Position numbers and translations under genes: made by a program. Source: Erwinia pyrifoliae DSM 12163 (GTDB taxonomy: Bacteria > Pseudomonadota > Gammaproteobacteria > Enterobacterales > Enterobacteriaceae). Taken from it: 64,000 nt of DNA. The notes beneath the pieces were generated by a model. It made no database searches. It worked only from the letters and a program-made list of their open reading frames with translations, and was not told the DNA's origin. Shown here piece after piece: positions 40,290-50,472 of this stretch. Within the stretch, counting starts at the first letter, position 1. Each line of letters begins with the position of its first letter. The DNA lies in contig NC_017390.1 in the NCBI RefSeq assembly GCF_000026985.1, forward strand, positions 192,558 to 256,557, read 5' to 3'.

Positions 40290-42845
40290 TTGTACCTCTA
40301 CATAGAGACACTGAAACAGAGACTGGATGCCATCAATCAGCTGCGCGTTGACCGCGCTTTGGCTGCGATGGGATCTGCATTCCAGCAGGTATACAGTCTG
40401 CTGCCAACCTTATTACATTATCATCATCCACTGATGCCTGGTTACCTGGAAGGTAACGTTCCACACGGCATCAGCTTTTACACGCCTGATGAAAGCCAAC
40501 TCTCCTATCTTCACGGTCTGGAAGGGCAATCCGGCTCCGACGCTGCCGTCCCTCCGCACGGCGAAATGCCTGTTACCGGCGTGTATTCAATGGGCAGCAC
40601 CTCTTCCGTGGGGCAGAACGGCACTTCCGATCTTGATATCTGGGTCTGCCACCAGTCGTGGCTGGACAATGACGAACGCCTCAGCCTGCAAAAAAAATGT
40701 ATTCTGCTGCAAAACTGGTGCGTGGAAATGGGCGTTGAGGTCAGTTTCTTTCTGATCGATGAAAATCGCTTCCGTCACAACGAAAGCGGCAGCCTGGGCG
40801 GTGAAGATTGTGGTTCAACGCAGCATATTTTGTTGCTTGATGAGTTTTACCGCACGGCTGTCCGCATGGCGGGCAAACGTATTTTGTGGAATATGGTGCC
40901 GCGCGAGGAAGAAGAACAGTACGACGACTATGTGATGTCGTTGTATCAGCGTGGGGTATTAACGCCTAACGAGTGGCTGGATCTGGGCGGTCTGGGTACG
41001 CTATCGGCAGAAGAGTATTTTGGTGCCAGCCTGTGGCAGCTGTATAAAAGTATCGACTCGCCGTATAAAGCAGTGTTGAAAACCCTGCTGCTTGAAGCGT
41101 ATTCCTGGGAGTACCCCGACACGCGCCTGCTGGCGATGGACATTAAACAGCGCCTGCATGACGGCGAAATCGTTTCTTATGGCCTTGATCCTTACTGCAT
41201 GATGCTTGAACGGGTGACCCGTTATCTCATCGGTATTGATGACCCTGCCCGCCTCGACCTGGTACGGCGCTGTTTCTATCTGAAAGTGTGCGAGAAGCTG
41301 TCGCTGGCCGCAGAAAACAGCGGCTGGCGGCGTGAAATTCTCAGTCAGCTGGTGCAGGAGTGGGGCTGGGATAAGCAGCGCCTGGCGATGCTCGACAGCC
41401 GTGCCGGCTGGAAAATCGGCCAGGTACGCGAAGCGCACAACGAGTTGCTGGATGCGATGATGCAGAGCTATCGCAATCTGATCCGCTTTGCCCGGCGTAA
41501 TAATCTTAGCGTCAGCGCCAGCCCGCAGGATATTGGCGTGCTGACGCGCAAACTCTACGCCGCGTTCGAAGCGCTGCCGGGCAAAGTGACGCTGCTTAAC
41601 CCGCAGATATCGCCCGATCTCTCTGAATCAGACCTCACGTTTATCCATGTGCCAAACGGTCGGGCAAACCGGGCTGGCTGGTATCTGTATAACCAGTCTC
41701 CGGACATGGATTCGATTATCAGCCATCAGCCACTCGAATATAACCGCTATCTGAATAAGCTGGTGGCATGGGCGTGGTTTAACGGTTTGCTGACCAGCAA
41801 AACGCGCCTGCATATCAAAGGTAATGAAAGCTGCGATCTTGCCCGCCTGCAGGAACTGGTGGCGGATGTGACGCATCATTTCCCCGTGCGCCTTGCAGCG
41901 CCAACGGCGAAGGCGCTCTACAGCCCGTGTGAAATTCGCCATCTGGCCATTATCATTAACCTGGAAGTTGACCCGACGGCGGCTTTCCGCAACCAGGTGG
42001 TGCATTTCGATTTCCGCAAGCTGGACGTCTTCAGCTTCGGTCAGCAGCAGCAATGCCTGGTGGGCAGCGTTGACCTGCTATATCGCAATTCGTGGAATGA
42101 AGTGCGTACTCTGCATTTCAACGGCGAACAGTCGATGATTGAAGCGTTGAAAACGATCCTTGGCAAAATGCATCAGGATGCCTCACCGCCGGATTCGGTC
42201 GACGTATTTTGCTACAGCCAACATCTGCGTGGGCTGATTCGTACCCGCGTGCAGCAGCTGGTATCAGAATGTGTGGAGCTGCGTCTGTCCAGCACGCGCC
42301 AGGAGCCGGGCCGTTTTAAAGCGTTACGCGTGGCCGGCCAGACCTGGGGGCTGTTCTTCGAGCGCCTTAGCGTTTCGGTGCAGAAACTCGAAAACGCGGT
42401 GGAGTTCTACGGCGCTATCTCCAATAACAAGCTGCACGGCCTGTCGTTGAAGGTCGAAAGCGATCAGGCCCGCCTGCCGGCGGTGGTTAATGGCTACGCC
42501 AGTGAAGGGATTATTCAGTTCTTCTTTGAAGATACCCGTAACGATCACGGCTTCAATATCTATATCCTTGATGAAACCAATCGCGTTGAGGTTTATCACC
42601 ACTGCGAGGGCAGCAAAGAGGAGCTGGTGCGTGACGTCAGCCGCTTCTACTCTTCTTCCCACGATCGTTTCACCTACGGTTCGAGCTTTATCAATTTCAA
42701 CCTGCCGCAGTTCTATCAGATTGTGCAGGTCGAAGAGCGCTGCGAGGTGATCCCTTTTCGCAGCCAGGCCATGACGCAACTGTGCGCCACTTTGCCGGAG
42801 AGTGCTGCCGTGGAAGACAGCGCCCAGCGCTATCAGATGCATTAG
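40290..42845 (+). CDS. cyaA: Class I adenylate cyclase
   Basis: An 851-residue cAMP-producing enzyme (E. coli 848). The N-terminal half is catalytic, with the nucleotidyltransferase-like motif [20 protein letters not shown] near 104-123; the C-terminal half, with the conserved [20 protein letters not shown] near 785, is regulatory and contacts the PTS. The start is a TTG codon at 40290 ([18 protein letters not shown]), after GGCGAGACGTC; this rare start is also used in E. coli, where it lowers translation. Upstream in-frame ATG at 40182 is in the promoter region. The last 25 residues differ from E. coli. Confidence 0.97.
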   Translation: MYLYIETLKQRLDAINQLRVDRALAAMGSAFQQVYSLLPTLLHYHHPLMPGYLEGNVPHGISFYTPDESQLSYLHGLEGQSGSDAAVPPHGEMPVTGVYSMGSTSSVGQNGTSDLDIWVCHQSWLDNDERLSLQKKCILLQNWCVEMGVEVSFFLIDENRFRHNESGSLGGEDCGSTQHILLLDEFYRTAVRMAGKRILWNMVPREEEEQYDDYVMSLYQRGVLTPNEWLDLGGLGTLSAEEYFGASLWQLYKSIDSPYKAVLKTLLLEAYSWEYPDTRLLAMDIKQRLHDGEIVSYGLDPYCMMLERVTRYLIGIDDPARLDLVRRCFYLKVCEKLSLAAENSGWRREILSQLVQEWGWDKQRLAMLDSRAGWKIGQVREAHNELLDAMMQSYRNLIRFARRNNLSVSASPQDIGVLTRKLYAAFEALPGKVTLLNPQISPDLSESDLTFIHVPNGRANRAGWYLYNQSPDMDSIISHQPLEYNRYLNKLVAWAWFNGLLTSKTRLHIKGNESCDLARLQELVADVTHHFPVRLAAPTAKALYSPCEIRHLAIIINLEVDPTAAFRNQVVHFDFRKLDVFSFGQQQQCLVGSVDLLYRNSWNEVRTLHFNGEQSMIEALKTILGKMHQDASPPDSVDVFCYSQHLRGLIRTRVQQLVSECVELRLSSTRQEPGRFKALRVAGQTWGLFFERLSVSVQKLENAVEFYGAISNNKLHGLSLKVESDQARLPAVVNGYASEGIIQFFFEDTRNDHGFNIYILDETNRVEVYHHCEGSKEELVRDVSRFYSSSHDRFTYGSSFINFNLPQFYQIVQVEERCEVIPFRSQAMTQLCATLPESAAVEDSAQRYQMH

Positions 42846-42949
42846 CATTCAGCACGTCCCGCCAGGCCAGATTCGCTTTTCCTGTTGCTTTTCGGACTTC
42901 AACTGCGATGATAGGCGGCATGTACAGATTGAAGATGAGCAGAATAAGA

Positions 42950-43150
42950 ATGAAGAACAGAATTTGCCAGCTGGCTTTGATAATGACTGCCGCCAGCCTG
43001 GCGGGATGTGGTCTGAAAGGCCCGCTCTATTTTCCAAATCATGAGCAGGCCGGACCGAAAACCACCCAGGCAGCTCCATCGACGCAATCCGGTAGCAATG
43101 CACAACAGTCTGCCACGGCGAAAGAGCAGAGTGCGCAACCGATTCAGTAA
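42950..43150 (+). CDS. lptM: LPS-assembly lipoprotein LptM (YifL)
   Basis: A 66-residue lipoprotein with a 19-residue signal peptide and lipobox LAGC, Cys20, followed by GLKGPLYFP, the hallmark of YifL/LptM. The rest is Gln/Ser/Thr-rich and disordered. In E. coli LptM stabilises LptD and promotes its correct disulfide formation at the outer membrane. The ATG at 42950 gives Cys20, as in E. coli; alternative in-frame ATGs at 42935 and 42920 would lengthen the signal peptide. It ends three bases before an ATG from which dapF could also start. Confidence 0.93.
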   Translation: MKNRICQLALIMTAASLAGCGLKGPLYFPNHEQAGPKTTQAAPSTQSGSNAQQSATAKEQSAQPIQ

Positions 43151-43177
43151 ATTATGACGCACCTGGCGGAGCAGAAA

Positions 43178-44002
43178 ATGCAGTTCTCGAAAATGCACGG
43201 TCTTGGCAACGACTTTATGGTGGTTGATGCCGTCACGCAAAATGTCTATTTCTCTCCAGAGCTGATCCGTCGTCTGGCCGATCGCCATCTGGGGATCGGC
43301 TTTGATCAGTTACTGATCGTCGAACCGCCTTACGACCCCGATCTCGACTTTCACTACCGTATTTTTAATGCTGACGGCAGCGAAGTGGCGCAGTGCGGTA
43401 ACGGCGCGCGCTGCTTTGCCCGTTTTGTCCGGCTAAAGGGCCTGACGAATAAAAGCGAGATCCGCGTCAGTACCCAGTCTGGCCGCATGATACTGAGCGT
43501 GACTCAGGATGAGCGGGTGTGCGTGAATATGGGCGAGCCTAATTTCGAGCCGCAGCAGATACCGTTCCGGGCCAATAAAGCGGAAAACATCTATCTGATG
43601 CGGGCCGTTGAGCAAACCGTCATGTGTGGGGTGGTATCAATGGGTAATCCGCACTGCGTATTACAGGTTGATAACGTCAAAACCGCCGCCGTTGAAACAC
43701 TTGGCCCGGTACTGGAAAGCCATGAGCGTTTCCCGGAGCGGGTTAACGTCGGTTTTATGGAAGTGGTTCACCGTGAGCATATCCGTCTGCGTGTCTATGA
43801 ACGTGGTGCCGGAGAAACCCAGGCCTGTGGTAGCGGAGCCTGCGCGGCGGTGGCGGTTGGCATCCAGCAGGCATTGCTGGCAGAAAAAGTGCGGGTTGAC
43901 TTGCCCGGCGGTTCGCTAAATATTGCCTGGAAAGGGCCAGGGCACCCGCTGTTTATGACCGGTCCCGCCACCCACGTTTATGACGGATTTATTCATTTAT
44001 GA
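43178..44002 (+). CDS. dapF: Diaminopimelate epimerase
   Basis: A 274-residue PLP-independent epimerase, identical in length to E. coli DapF, converting LL-DAP to meso-DAP for lysine and peptidoglycan. The catalytic cysteines are Cys73 (QCGNGARCF) and the one in [11 protein letters not shown] near 217. The ATG at 43178 ([16 protein letters not shown]) matches the mature E. coli start; an ATG at 43154 would add eight residues. Overlaps yigA by four bases. Confidence 0.96.
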   Translation: MQFSKMHGLGNDFMVVDAVTQNVYFSPELIRRLADRHLGIGFDQLLIVEPPYDPDLDFHYRIFNADGSEVAQCGNGARCFARFVRLKGLTNKSEIRVSTQSGRMILSVTQDERVCVNMGEPNFEPQQIPFRANKAENIYLMRAVEQTVMCGVVSMGNPHCVLQVDNVKTAAVETLGPVLESHERFPERVNVGFMEVVHREHIRLRVYERGAGETQACGSGACAAVAVGIQQALLAEKVRVDLPGGSLNIAWKGPGHPLFMTGPATHVYDGFIHL

Positions 44003-44709
44003 AACAGGTCGGAGAAAAAGCGCAGGACGCTGAAACCGCGTTGCTAAACGATAGCATCGTCAGTGATTTTTTGCGCCAAAACCCAGACTTCTTTATGCGT
44101 AATGCCCGCCAGGTCGAGCAGATGCTGATACCGCACCCGGTGCGCGGCACGGTATCGCTGGTCGAATGGCAGCTGAAACGTCAGCGTCACCATATCCAGC
44201 AGCTGGAAGAAGAGATCACGCTGTTGATGGAGCAGGCCAGCGCCAATCAACAGCTGTTCGAACGTTTGCTTGCCCTGCAGGGGCGGCTGGCCTCGGCTTC
44301 CAGCCTGCATGACATGCTCAACAGACTGCATCGCTGGGCGCGTGAATTTGGCCTGGCGGGGGCCAACATCCGCTTATTCAGTGAGAAATGGCGCATCGGC
44401 GCCCCTTCAGACTTCACCCAGCTGGCATTGTCGCGCCAGGAGTTTGAGCCGTTGCGCATTCAGCGGCTGGGTAAGCAGAATCATTATCTCGGCAGTCTGA
44501 ACGGCCCCGAATTATTGCTGCTGTTGCCGCAGGCCAAAGCGATCGGTTCGGTGGCGGTGTCGCTGCTGGGCGAAGAGGGCGACCTCGGCGTGCTGATTTT
44601 CAGCAGTCGAGACAGTCAGCATTATCAGGCTGGCATGGGAACGGTGCTGTTACAGCATCTGTCGCTGATGCTGCCGCAGCTGCTGTCGCGCTGGATTGAA
44701 CGCGTGTGA
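43999..44709 (+). CDS. yigA: DUF484 family protein YigA
   Basis: A 236-residue DUF484 protein (E. coli YigA 235). It has an N-terminal helical start ([17 protein letters not shown]), a coiled-coil segment (about 60-80) and a GAF-like domain (about 90-230). The function is unknown; it is almost always between dapF and xerC in gammaproteobacteria. It overlaps dapF and xerC by four bases each, suggesting tight co-expression. Confidence 0.93.
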   Translation: MKQVGEKAQDAETALLNDSIVSDFLRQNPDFFMRNARQVEQMLIPHPVRGTVSLVEWQLKRQRHHIQQLEEEITLLMEQASANQQLFERLLALQGRLASASSLHDMLNRLHRWAREFGLAGANIRLFSEKWRIGAPSDFTQLALSRQEFEPLRIQRLGKQNHYLGSLNGPELLLLLPQAKAIGSVAVSLLGEEGDLGVLIFSSRDSQHYQAGMGTVLLQHLSLMLPQLLSRWIERV

Positions 44710-45614
44710 ACAGCGAATCCCCTCTGCTTGCTGGCGTAGAGGGTTTTCTGCGCTTTTTAAAAGTGGAGCGCCAGCTTAGTCCGCTCACCCAGATCGGCTA
44801 TCGCCGCCAGCTTAGCGCCATCATCGTCCTGCTCGACGAGCTAAAAGTGGTTGAGTGGGCGCGGCTGGATGCGGCGCTGGTGCGCGCTTTGGCTGCCCGC
44901 AGTACCCGCAGCGGATTGAAACCTGCCAGCCTTGCCCTGCGCCTTTCGGCCTTACGCAGCTTTCTTGACTGGCTGGTGAGCCAGGGCGCGATCAAAGCCA
45001 ACCCGGCGAAAGGCGTGGCAACGCCGCGTGCGGCACGCCACCTGCCGAAAAATATCGATGTCGATGAAGTTAACCGCCTGCTGGACATTGATCTTAACGA
45101 TCCGCTGGCGGTGCGCGATCGCGCCATGCTGGAAGTGATGTACGGTGCCGGGCTGCGCTTATCTGAACTGGTTGGCATTGATCTCGGGCATCTCGATCTG
45201 GCGTCCGGCGAGGTATGGGTGGTCGGTAAAGGCAGCAAAGAGCGCCGGCTGCCGATGGGGCGTACCGCCGTACACTGGATTGAAAACTGGCTGGAAATGC
45301 GCGAACTGTTCGAGCCGCAAGACAACGCCCTGTTCCTGTCGAATAAGGGGAAGCGCATCTCGACGCGTAATGTGCAAAAACGCTTTGCCGAATGGGGGGT
45401 GAAACAGGGCATGTCGAGCCATATTCATCCGCATAAACTGCGCCATTCGTTTGCCACGCATCTGCTGGAATCCAGTGGCGATCTACGCGCGGTACAGGAG
45501 CTGCTTGGCCACGCTAATCTGACCACCACGCAGATCTATACTCATCTTGACTTTCAACACCTGGCATCGGTTTATGATGCTGCCCATCCCCGTGCGAAAC
45601 GAGGAAAATCCTGA
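44706..45614 (+). CDS. xerC: Tyrosine recombinase XerC
   Basis: A 302-residue site-specific recombinase (E. coli 298) that resolves chromosome dimers at dif with XerD and FtsK. The catalytic residues are visible: Arg in [11 protein letters not shown], Lys in [20 protein letters not shown] with His and Arg, [14 protein letters not shown] with the second His and the nucleophile Tyr. The N-terminal SAM-like core-binding domain is residues 1-95. The start is GTG, overlapping the yigA stop as GTGTGA. Confidence 0.96.
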   Translation: MNSESPLLAGVEGFLRFLKVERQLSPLTQIGYRRQLSAIIVLLDELKVVEWARLDAALVRALAARSTRSGLKPASLALRLSALRSFLDWLVSQGAIKANPAKGVATPRAARHLPKNIDVDEVNRLLDIDLNDPLAVRDRAMLEVMYGAGLRLSELVGIDLGHLDLASGEVWVVGKGSKERRLPMGRTAVHWIENWLEMRELFEPQDNALFLSNKGKRISTRNVQKRFAEWGVKQGMSSHIHPHKLRHSFATHLLESSGDLRAVQELLGHANLTTTQIYTHLDFQHLASVYDAAHPRAKRGKS

Positions 45615-46330
45615 TGCACTTTTACCGATCGCTGCGTCCTATTGCGGCCATGACCTTCGACCTCGACGATACCCTGTATGACAATCATCCGGTGATCCGC
45701 CGCACCACGCAGGCTTCTCACGCCGCGTTGCAGGCGCATCATCCGGCGCTACAGGGCTTTAGCGTGCAGCAGTATCAGCAGGTGCGAGAACGGCTGCTGG
45801 CCGCCGAGCCGGAGATTTATCACGACGTGAGCGAATGGCGACGTCGCGCCGTTGAACAATCTATGCTGGACGTTGGTATCCCGGCAGCGCAGGCCGTCAG
45901 CGGTGCGCGTGACGTCATGGACGTTTTCGCCTACTGGCGAAGCCAGATTGACGTGCCCGCAGAGACGCACAGCACGCTGGCGGCGCTGGCGGCGCGTATT
46001 CCGCTGGTGGCGATCACTAACGGTAACGCAGAACCCCATCTGTGCGGCCTGGATAAATACTTTCAGTTTATTTTACGTGCCGGGCCGGATGGCCGCGCCA
46101 AGCCTTATCAGGATATGTATCACCGCGCCGCTGAACGCCTGAAGCTGCGGCCTGAGCAAATCCTGCATATCGGCGACGATCTGACCACCGATGTGGCTGG
46201 CGCAGTGCGCTCCGGGATGCAGGCGTGCTGGATTAACCTGCATGAAGGGAATCTGATGCACATCGATGATTCCCGCCTGCTTCCCACGCTGGAAATTTCG
46301 CGGTTGGCATCGCTGACTGCGCTGATATAA
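45614..46330 (+). CDS. yigB: HAD phosphatase YigB
   Basis: A 238-residue haloacid-dehalogenase-type phosphatase (E. coli YigB 238). Motif I is [11 protein letters not shown] near 15, motif II AITNGN near 135 and motif [11 protein letters not shown] near 187. In E. coli it dephosphorylates FMN and the riboflavin precursor 5-amino-6-ribitylamino-uracil phosphate. It starts at the xerC stop (TGATG), so is translationally coupled to it. Confidence 0.94.
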   Translation: MHFYRSLRPIAAMTFDLDDTLYDNHPVIRRTTQASHAALQAHHPALQGFSVQQYQQVRERLLAAEPEIYHDVSEWRRRAVEQSMLDVGIPAAQAVSGARDVMDVFAYWRSQIDVPAETHSTLAALAARIPLVAITNGNAEPHLCGLDKYFQFILRAGPDGRAKPYQDMYHRAAERLKLRPEQILHIGDDLTTDVAGAVRSGMQACWINLHEGNLMHIDDSRLLPTLEISRLASLTALI

Positions 46331-46334
46331 TAAC

Positions 46335-46350
46335 CTGGTTATTTAACCAG
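46335..46350. promoter_or_regulatory. LexA box upstream of uvrD
   Basis: CTG-GTTATTTAAC-CAG fits the SOS-box form CTG-N10-CAG with a largely symmetrical centre. It is 37 bases before the uvrD start. E. coli uvrD is a LexA-regulated SOS gene with a box at a similar site. Confidence 0.8.
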
Positions 46351-46387
46351 TGGAGCGGCCTGCCGCTCCCGATCCCTGATGGTGCCT

Positions 46388-48550
46388 ATGGACGTTTCTG
46401 ACCTGCTCGATAGCTTGAATGACAAACAACGTGAGGCCGTGGCCGCACCGCGCAGTAATCTGCTGGTACTGGCCGGAGCGGGCAGTGGCAAAACGCGCGT
46501 ACTGGTGCATCGTATCGCCTGGCTGATGGGAGTAGAAAACTGTTCTCCTCACTCGATCATGGCGGTGACCTTCACCAATAAGGCGGCGGCGGAAATGCGC
46601 CATCGTATCGAACAGCTGATCGGCACCAGCCAGGGCGGAATGTGGATCGGCACCTTCCACGGCCTTGCGCACCGTCTACTGCGTGCGCACCATCTGGATG
46701 CCAACCTGCCGCAGGACTTCCAGATCCTCGACAGTGAAGACCAGCTGCGCCTGCTGAAACGCCTGATTAAGGCAATGAATCTGGATGAGAAGCAGTGGCC
46801 GGCCCGTCAGGGGATGTGGTACATCAACGGCAAGAAAGACGAAGGGCTGCGCCTGAAGCATATCGAAAGCTACGGCAACCCGATTGAGCAAACCTGGCTG
46901 CGTATTTACCAGGCCTATCAGGAAGCGTGCGATCGCGCCGGACTGGTGGACTTCGCCGAGCTGCTGCTGCGTGCGCACGAGCTGTGGCTGAATAAACCGC
47001 ATATCCTTAACCACTATCGTGAAAGGTTTACCAACATCCTGGTGGACGAATTCCAGGATACCAACAATATCCAGTACGCCTGGATCCGTATGCTGGCCGG
47101 TGATACGGGGAAAGTGATTATCGTCGGTGACGACGATCAGTCGATCTACGGCTGGCGTGGGGCGCAGGTGGAGAATATTCAGCGCTTCCTGCAGGACTTC
47201 CCGGCGGCAGAAACCATTCGCCTTGAGCAGAACTATCGTTCGACCAACAATATCCTGAAAGCGGCGAATACCCTGATTGCCAACAACAACGGTCGCCTGG
47301 GTAAGGAGCTGTGGACTGAAGACAGCGACGGCGAGCCAATCGCGATTTACTGCGCCTTTAACGAGCTGGATGAAGCGCGTTTTGTGGTTAATCGCATCAA
47401 GGTATGGATGGAGAAAGGCGGCGCGCTGAATGACTGCGCTATCCTGTACCGCAGCAACGCCCAGTCGCGCGTGCTGGAAGAAGCGCTGTTACAAACCAGC
47501 ATGCCGTACCGTATTTATGGCGGTATGCGCTTCTTCGAACGCCAGGAAATCAAGGATTCCCTCGCCTATCTGCGCCTGATCTCTAACCGCAATGACGATG
47601 CGGCCTTTGAGCGCGTGGTGAATACCCCGACGCGTGGCATCGGCGACCGCACGCTTGATGTGGTTCGCCAGACGGCGCGTGAGCGCCAGCTGACCTTATG
47701 GCAAACCGCCCGCGCGCTGTTGCAGGAAAAAGCGCTGGCCGGGCGTGCGGCTTCCGCTCTGCAACGCTTCACCGAACTGGTGGACTCGCTGGCGCACGAA
47801 ACCAGCGACATGCCGCTGCACGTTCAGACGGATCGGGTGATCAAAGACTCCGGCCTGTGGCTGATGTACGAGCAGGAGAAAGGCGAGAAGGGCCAGGCGC
47901 GAATTGAAAACCTTGAAGAACTGGTCAATGCCACCCGCCAGTACAGCTATCAGGATGAGGATGAAGACCTGATGCCGCTGCAGGCATTCTTGTCTCATGC
48001 CGCGCTGGAAGCGGGGGAAGGCCAGGCCGATAAGTGGCAGGATGCCGTGCAGCTGATGACCATGCACGCCGCGAAAGGCCTTGAATTTATGCAGGTATTT
48101 ATCGTCGGCATGGAAGAAGGCATGTTTCCCAGCCAGATGTCGCTTGAAGAGGGCGGACGGCTGGAAGAAGAGCGCCGTCTTGCCTATGTTGGCGTGACGC
48201 GGGCGATGCAAAAACTGACGTTGACCTACGCCGAAACACGGCGGCTGTACGGCAAGGAGGTCTATCACCGGCCGTCGCGCTTTATAGGCGAACTGCCGGT
48301 GGAGTGCGTGGAAGAGGTGCGGCTGCGCGCCAGCATCAGTCGGCCGGTCAGTCATCAGCGCATGGGCGCGCCGGTGGCGAAAAATGACAGCGGTTTTACC
48401 CTCGGCCAGCGGGTACATCATGCGAAATTTGGCGAAGGGACCATTGTTAACCTTGAAGGTAGCGGTGAACACAGCCGTTTGCAGGTGGCGTTTCAGGGCC
48501 AGGGCATTAAGTGGCTGGTCGCCGCGTATGCCAAACTGGAAGCGATGTGA
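46388..48550 (+). CDS. uvrD: DNA helicase II UvrD
   Basis: A 720-residue SF1A helicase, identical in length to E. coli UvrD, acting in nucleotide excision and mismatch repair and in RecA filament removal. Walker A GAGSGKT has Lys35; the Walker B region is VDEFQDTN; motif [16 protein letters not shown]; motif VI YVGVTRAMQKL. The C-terminal Tudor-like RNA-polymerase-binding fold is seen in RVHHAKFGEGTIVNLEG near 668. The ATG at 46388 (MDVSDLLDSLNDKQREAV) fits the family. Confidence 0.97.
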   Translation: MDVSDLLDSLNDKQREAVAAPRSNLLVLAGAGSGKTRVLVHRIAWLMGVENCSPHSIMAVTFTNKAAAEMRHRIEQLIGTSQGGMWIGTFHGLAHRLLRAHHLDANLPQDFQILDSEDQLRLLKRLIKAMNLDEKQWPARQGMWYINGKKDEGLRLKHIESYGNPIEQTWLRIYQAYQEACDRAGLVDFAELLLRAHELWLNKPHILNHYRERFTNILVDEFQDTNNIQYAWIRMLAGDTGKVIIVGDDDQSIYGWRGAQVENIQRFLQDFPAAETIRLEQNYRSTNNILKAANTLIANNNGRLGKELWTEDSDGEPIAIYCAFNELDEARFVVNRIKVWMEKGGALNDCAILYRSNAQSRVLEEALLQTSMPYRIYGGMRFFERQEIKDSLAYLRLISNRNDDAAFERVVNTPTRGIGDRTLDVVRQTARERQLTLWQTARALLQEKALAGRAASALQRFTELVDSLAHETSDMPLHVQTDRVIKDSGLWLMYEQEKGEKGQARIENLEELVNATRQYSYQDEDEDLMPLQAFLSHAALEAGEGQADKWQDAVQLMTMHAAKGLEFMQVFIVGMEEGMFPSQMSLEEGGRLEEERRLAYVGVTRAMQKLTLTYAETRRLYGKEVYHRPSRFIGELPVECVEEVRLRASISRPVSHQRMGAPVAKNDSGFTLGQRVHHAKFGEGTIVNLEGSGEHSRLQVAFQGQGIKWLVAAYAKLEAM

Positions 48551-48643
48551 TGCCAGGCGCGGCGTTCAGGCTTGATGTTGGCTTGACGCCTTTTTCGTCT
48601 CGGCGTAACATGCGCCCACCATTACCCTGAGAGGACATTCGCC

Positions 48644-48700
48644 TTGGACACACCCAGTAGATACTGGCTCACTGACCTGGACAACAGGTACAACTCCTAA
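48644..48700 (+). CDS. Putative corA leader peptide
   Basis: An 18-codon ORF starting with TTG, preceded by GAGAGGA at a suitable distance, encoding MDTPSRYWLTDLDNRYNS. Its TAA is embedded in the 5' arm of a perfect nine-pair hairpin. In Salmonella the corA leader carries a short ORF, corL, whose translation controls Rho-dependent termination before corA; this is the likely counterpart. It could also be a functional microprotein. Position and hairpin coupling are seen; the regulatory role is inferred. Confidence 0.6.
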   Translation: MDTPSRYWLTDLDNRYNS

Positions 48701-48726
48701 GGCTATCCTCCTTTGCCGATAGCCTT
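48699..48726 (+). promoter_or_regulatory. corA leader hairpin 1
   Basis: AAGGCTATC, ten-base loop, GATAGCCTT: a perfect nine-pair stem that starts in the stop codon of the 18-codon leader ORF. A ribosome at the stop codon would melt it. No T run follows. Confidence 0.75.
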
Positions 48727-48736
48727 CGTGGTTGTT

Positions 48737-48761
48737 GGCGATGTTATTTCCCCCCGTCGCC
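48737..48761 (+). promoter_or_regulatory. corA leader hairpin 2
   Basis: GGCGA, 15-base loop including a run of six C, TCGCC. The C-rich loop and the C-rich tail (48762-48830) would suit Rho loading in the roughly 150-base segment between leader ORF and corA. Confidence 0.55.
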
Positions 48762-48850
48762 GTGAGTCCTTTCCTATCACTGACTGAAACGCATGTTTCC
48801 CGTGTTCAAGCGCTTTGTCCCCATAATCACCGCGAATTGGGAATACAGCT

Positions 48851-49810
48851 ATGCTGAGCGCATTTAAACTGGAAAAAAACCGTCTGACCCGCCTCGAACT
48901 GGATGATACCGATGCCAGAGACGATCTGAGCGAGTCCGTTTGGGTCGATCTGATTGAACCGGAAGAAGCCGAGCGCGCACGCGTTCAGGACGAACTGGGG
49001 CAGGTTCTGGCCACCAGCCCGGAGCTGGAGGATATCGAAGCCTCTGCGCGTTTCTTTGAAGATGAAGACGGGCTGCATATTCACTCCTTTTTCTTTTATG
49101 AAGATGCTGAAGATCATGCCGGTAACTCGACGGTGGCCTTCACCATCCGTGAAGGGCGTCTGTACACCCTGCGCGAGCGTGAGCTGCCGGCGTTTCGCCT
49201 TTACCGCATGCGGGCGCGCAGTCAAACCCTGATTGACGGCAATGCCTATGAGCTATTGCTGGATCTGTTTGAAACCAAAATAGAACAGCTGGCGGATGAG
49301 ATCGAAACCGTCTACAGCGACCTGGAAAAACTCAGTCGGGTGATTATGGAAGGGAAGCAGGGTGATGAATTTGATGACGCCCTGTCGACGCTGGCCGGGC
49401 AGGAGGATGTCGGCTGGAAGGTGCGTCTGTGCCTGATGGACACCCAGCGTGCGCTGAACTTCCTGGTACGCAAGGCGCGTTTGCCGGGCAATCAGCTGGA
49501 GCAGGCGCGTGAGGTTCTGCGCGATATCGAGTCTCTGCTGCCGCACAATGAGTCGCTGTTCCAGAAGGTCAACTTCCTGATGCAGGCGGCGATGGGCTTT
49601 ATTAATATCGAGCAAAGCCGCATCATCAAGATCTTCTCAGTGGTGTCGGTGGTGTTCCTGCCGCCTACGCTGGTGGCATCAAGCTACGGCATGAACTTCG
49701 AGTTTATGCCGGAGCTGAAATGGAGCCTGGGTTATCCGGGGGCGATTGTCCTGATGATCCTCGCCGGGCTGGCACCTTATGCCTACTTTAAACGGAAAAA
49801 CTGGCTGTAA
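48851..49810 (+). CDS. corA: Magnesium/cobalt transporter CorA
   Basis: A 319-residue pentameric Mg2+ channel (E. coli 316). A large cytoplasmic N-terminal domain with long stalk helix is followed by two C-terminal membrane segments (about 260-280 and 292-310), with the selectivity motif [11 protein letters not shown] between them and the basic end KRKNWL. The N-terminal 30 residues (with [11 protein letters not shown]) carry a three-residue insertion relative to E. coli. Expression is probably controlled through the 5' leader. Confidence 0.97.
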   Translation: MLSAFKLEKNRLTRLELDDTDARDDLSESVWVDLIEPEEAERARVQDELGQVLATSPELEDIEASARFFEDEDGLHIHSFFFYEDAEDHAGNSTVAFTIREGRLYTLRERELPAFRLYRMRARSQTLIDGNAYELLLDLFETKIEQLADEIETVYSDLEKLSRVIMEGKQGDEFDDALSTLAGQEDVGWKVRLCLMDTQRALNFLVRKARLPGNQLEQAREVLRDIESLLPHNESLFQKVNFLMQAAMGFINIEQSRIIKIFSVVSVVFLPPTLVASSYGMNFEFMPELKWSLGYPGAIVLMILAGLAPYAYFKRKNWL

Positions 49811-49829
49811 ATCACCCGCACTGGCTTCG

Positions 49830-50300
49830 TCAACCGACCAGATAAGTGGCGCTGGCGCTGGCAATATGCACGCCAGCGTCATTATGCAGTTCCACTCTGG
49901 CAACGGAGATCTTGTTACCACCGCGCAGCAGGCTGCTGCTGGCAATAAAGCGTTCCCCGCGCCCTGGCCGCAGATAATCCACCCGCAGATCGATGGTTCC
50001 CATGCGCGACATGCGCTGGCGCAGCTCGTCTTCATCAATGGCCTGTACGCGGGTCAACGCACCACTGACGCACACCAGCCCGGCGGCCACGTCCAGCACG
50101 GAGGCGATGACGCCACCGTGCAAAATGGCCTGTGCCGCATTGCCGACCAGTCGGGGCCGATTAACCAGACTCAGCTGGGCAAAGTCGGATTCAAGGCGCT
50201 CCAGTTCCAGACCAAGAGCGCGATTAAACGGCATATCATAAACAAAAATCTTGCTAATCAAACGGCGCACGGCCGCCGGTTCCAGTGTCAGCGCGGACAT
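49830..50300 (-). CDS. yigI: Hotdog-fold acyl-CoA thioesterase YigI
   Basis: A 156-residue hotdog protein of the PaaI/YigI type (E. coli YigI 155). The helix with [20 protein letters not shown] near 58-77 carries the family's HGG motif. In E. coli YigI hydrolyses medium- and long-chain acyl-CoA. Here it directly follows convergent corA; the yigF, yigG and rarD genes present in E. coli are absent. Divergent from pldA. Confidence 0.92.
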   Translation of the reverse strand: MSALTLEPAAVRRLISKIFVYDMPFNRALGLELERLESDFAQLSLVNRPRLVGNAAQAILHGGVIASVLDVAAGLVCVSGALTRVQAIDEDELRQRMSRMGTIDLRVDYLRPGRGERFIASSSLLRGGNKISVARVELHNDAGVHIASASATYLVG

Positions 50301-50327
50301 GATAGCGGGGTTCCTTTGAACGCGTTC

Positions 50328-50363
50328 AGCGTAAAAAAGTAAAAGTTAGCCTTATTTTACGCT
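50328..50363. repeat. Inverted repeat between yigI and pldA
   Basis: AGCGTAAAA (50328-50336) and TTTTACGCT (50355-50363), perfect nine-base arms separated by 18 bases, lie in the divergent yigI-pldA intergenic region. It could be an operator or an overlapping pair of promoter elements. Confidence 0.6.
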
Positions 50364-50472
50364 GGATTCTCAGTACTTGTTGGTTTCGGAAATCTGCACT
50401 CATGTTATAAGAATTTTCTGTGTAGAATGACGTGTTTTGATCCACCCTATCTGCTTTTGCTGGGAGAATATT

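Noticed and set aside
42324..42848. 174-codon minus-strand frame at the expected position of cyaY
   Set aside because: It is wholly inside cyaA and its translation has no frataxin features; it is a shadow of the highly conserved cyaA C-terminal coding sequence.
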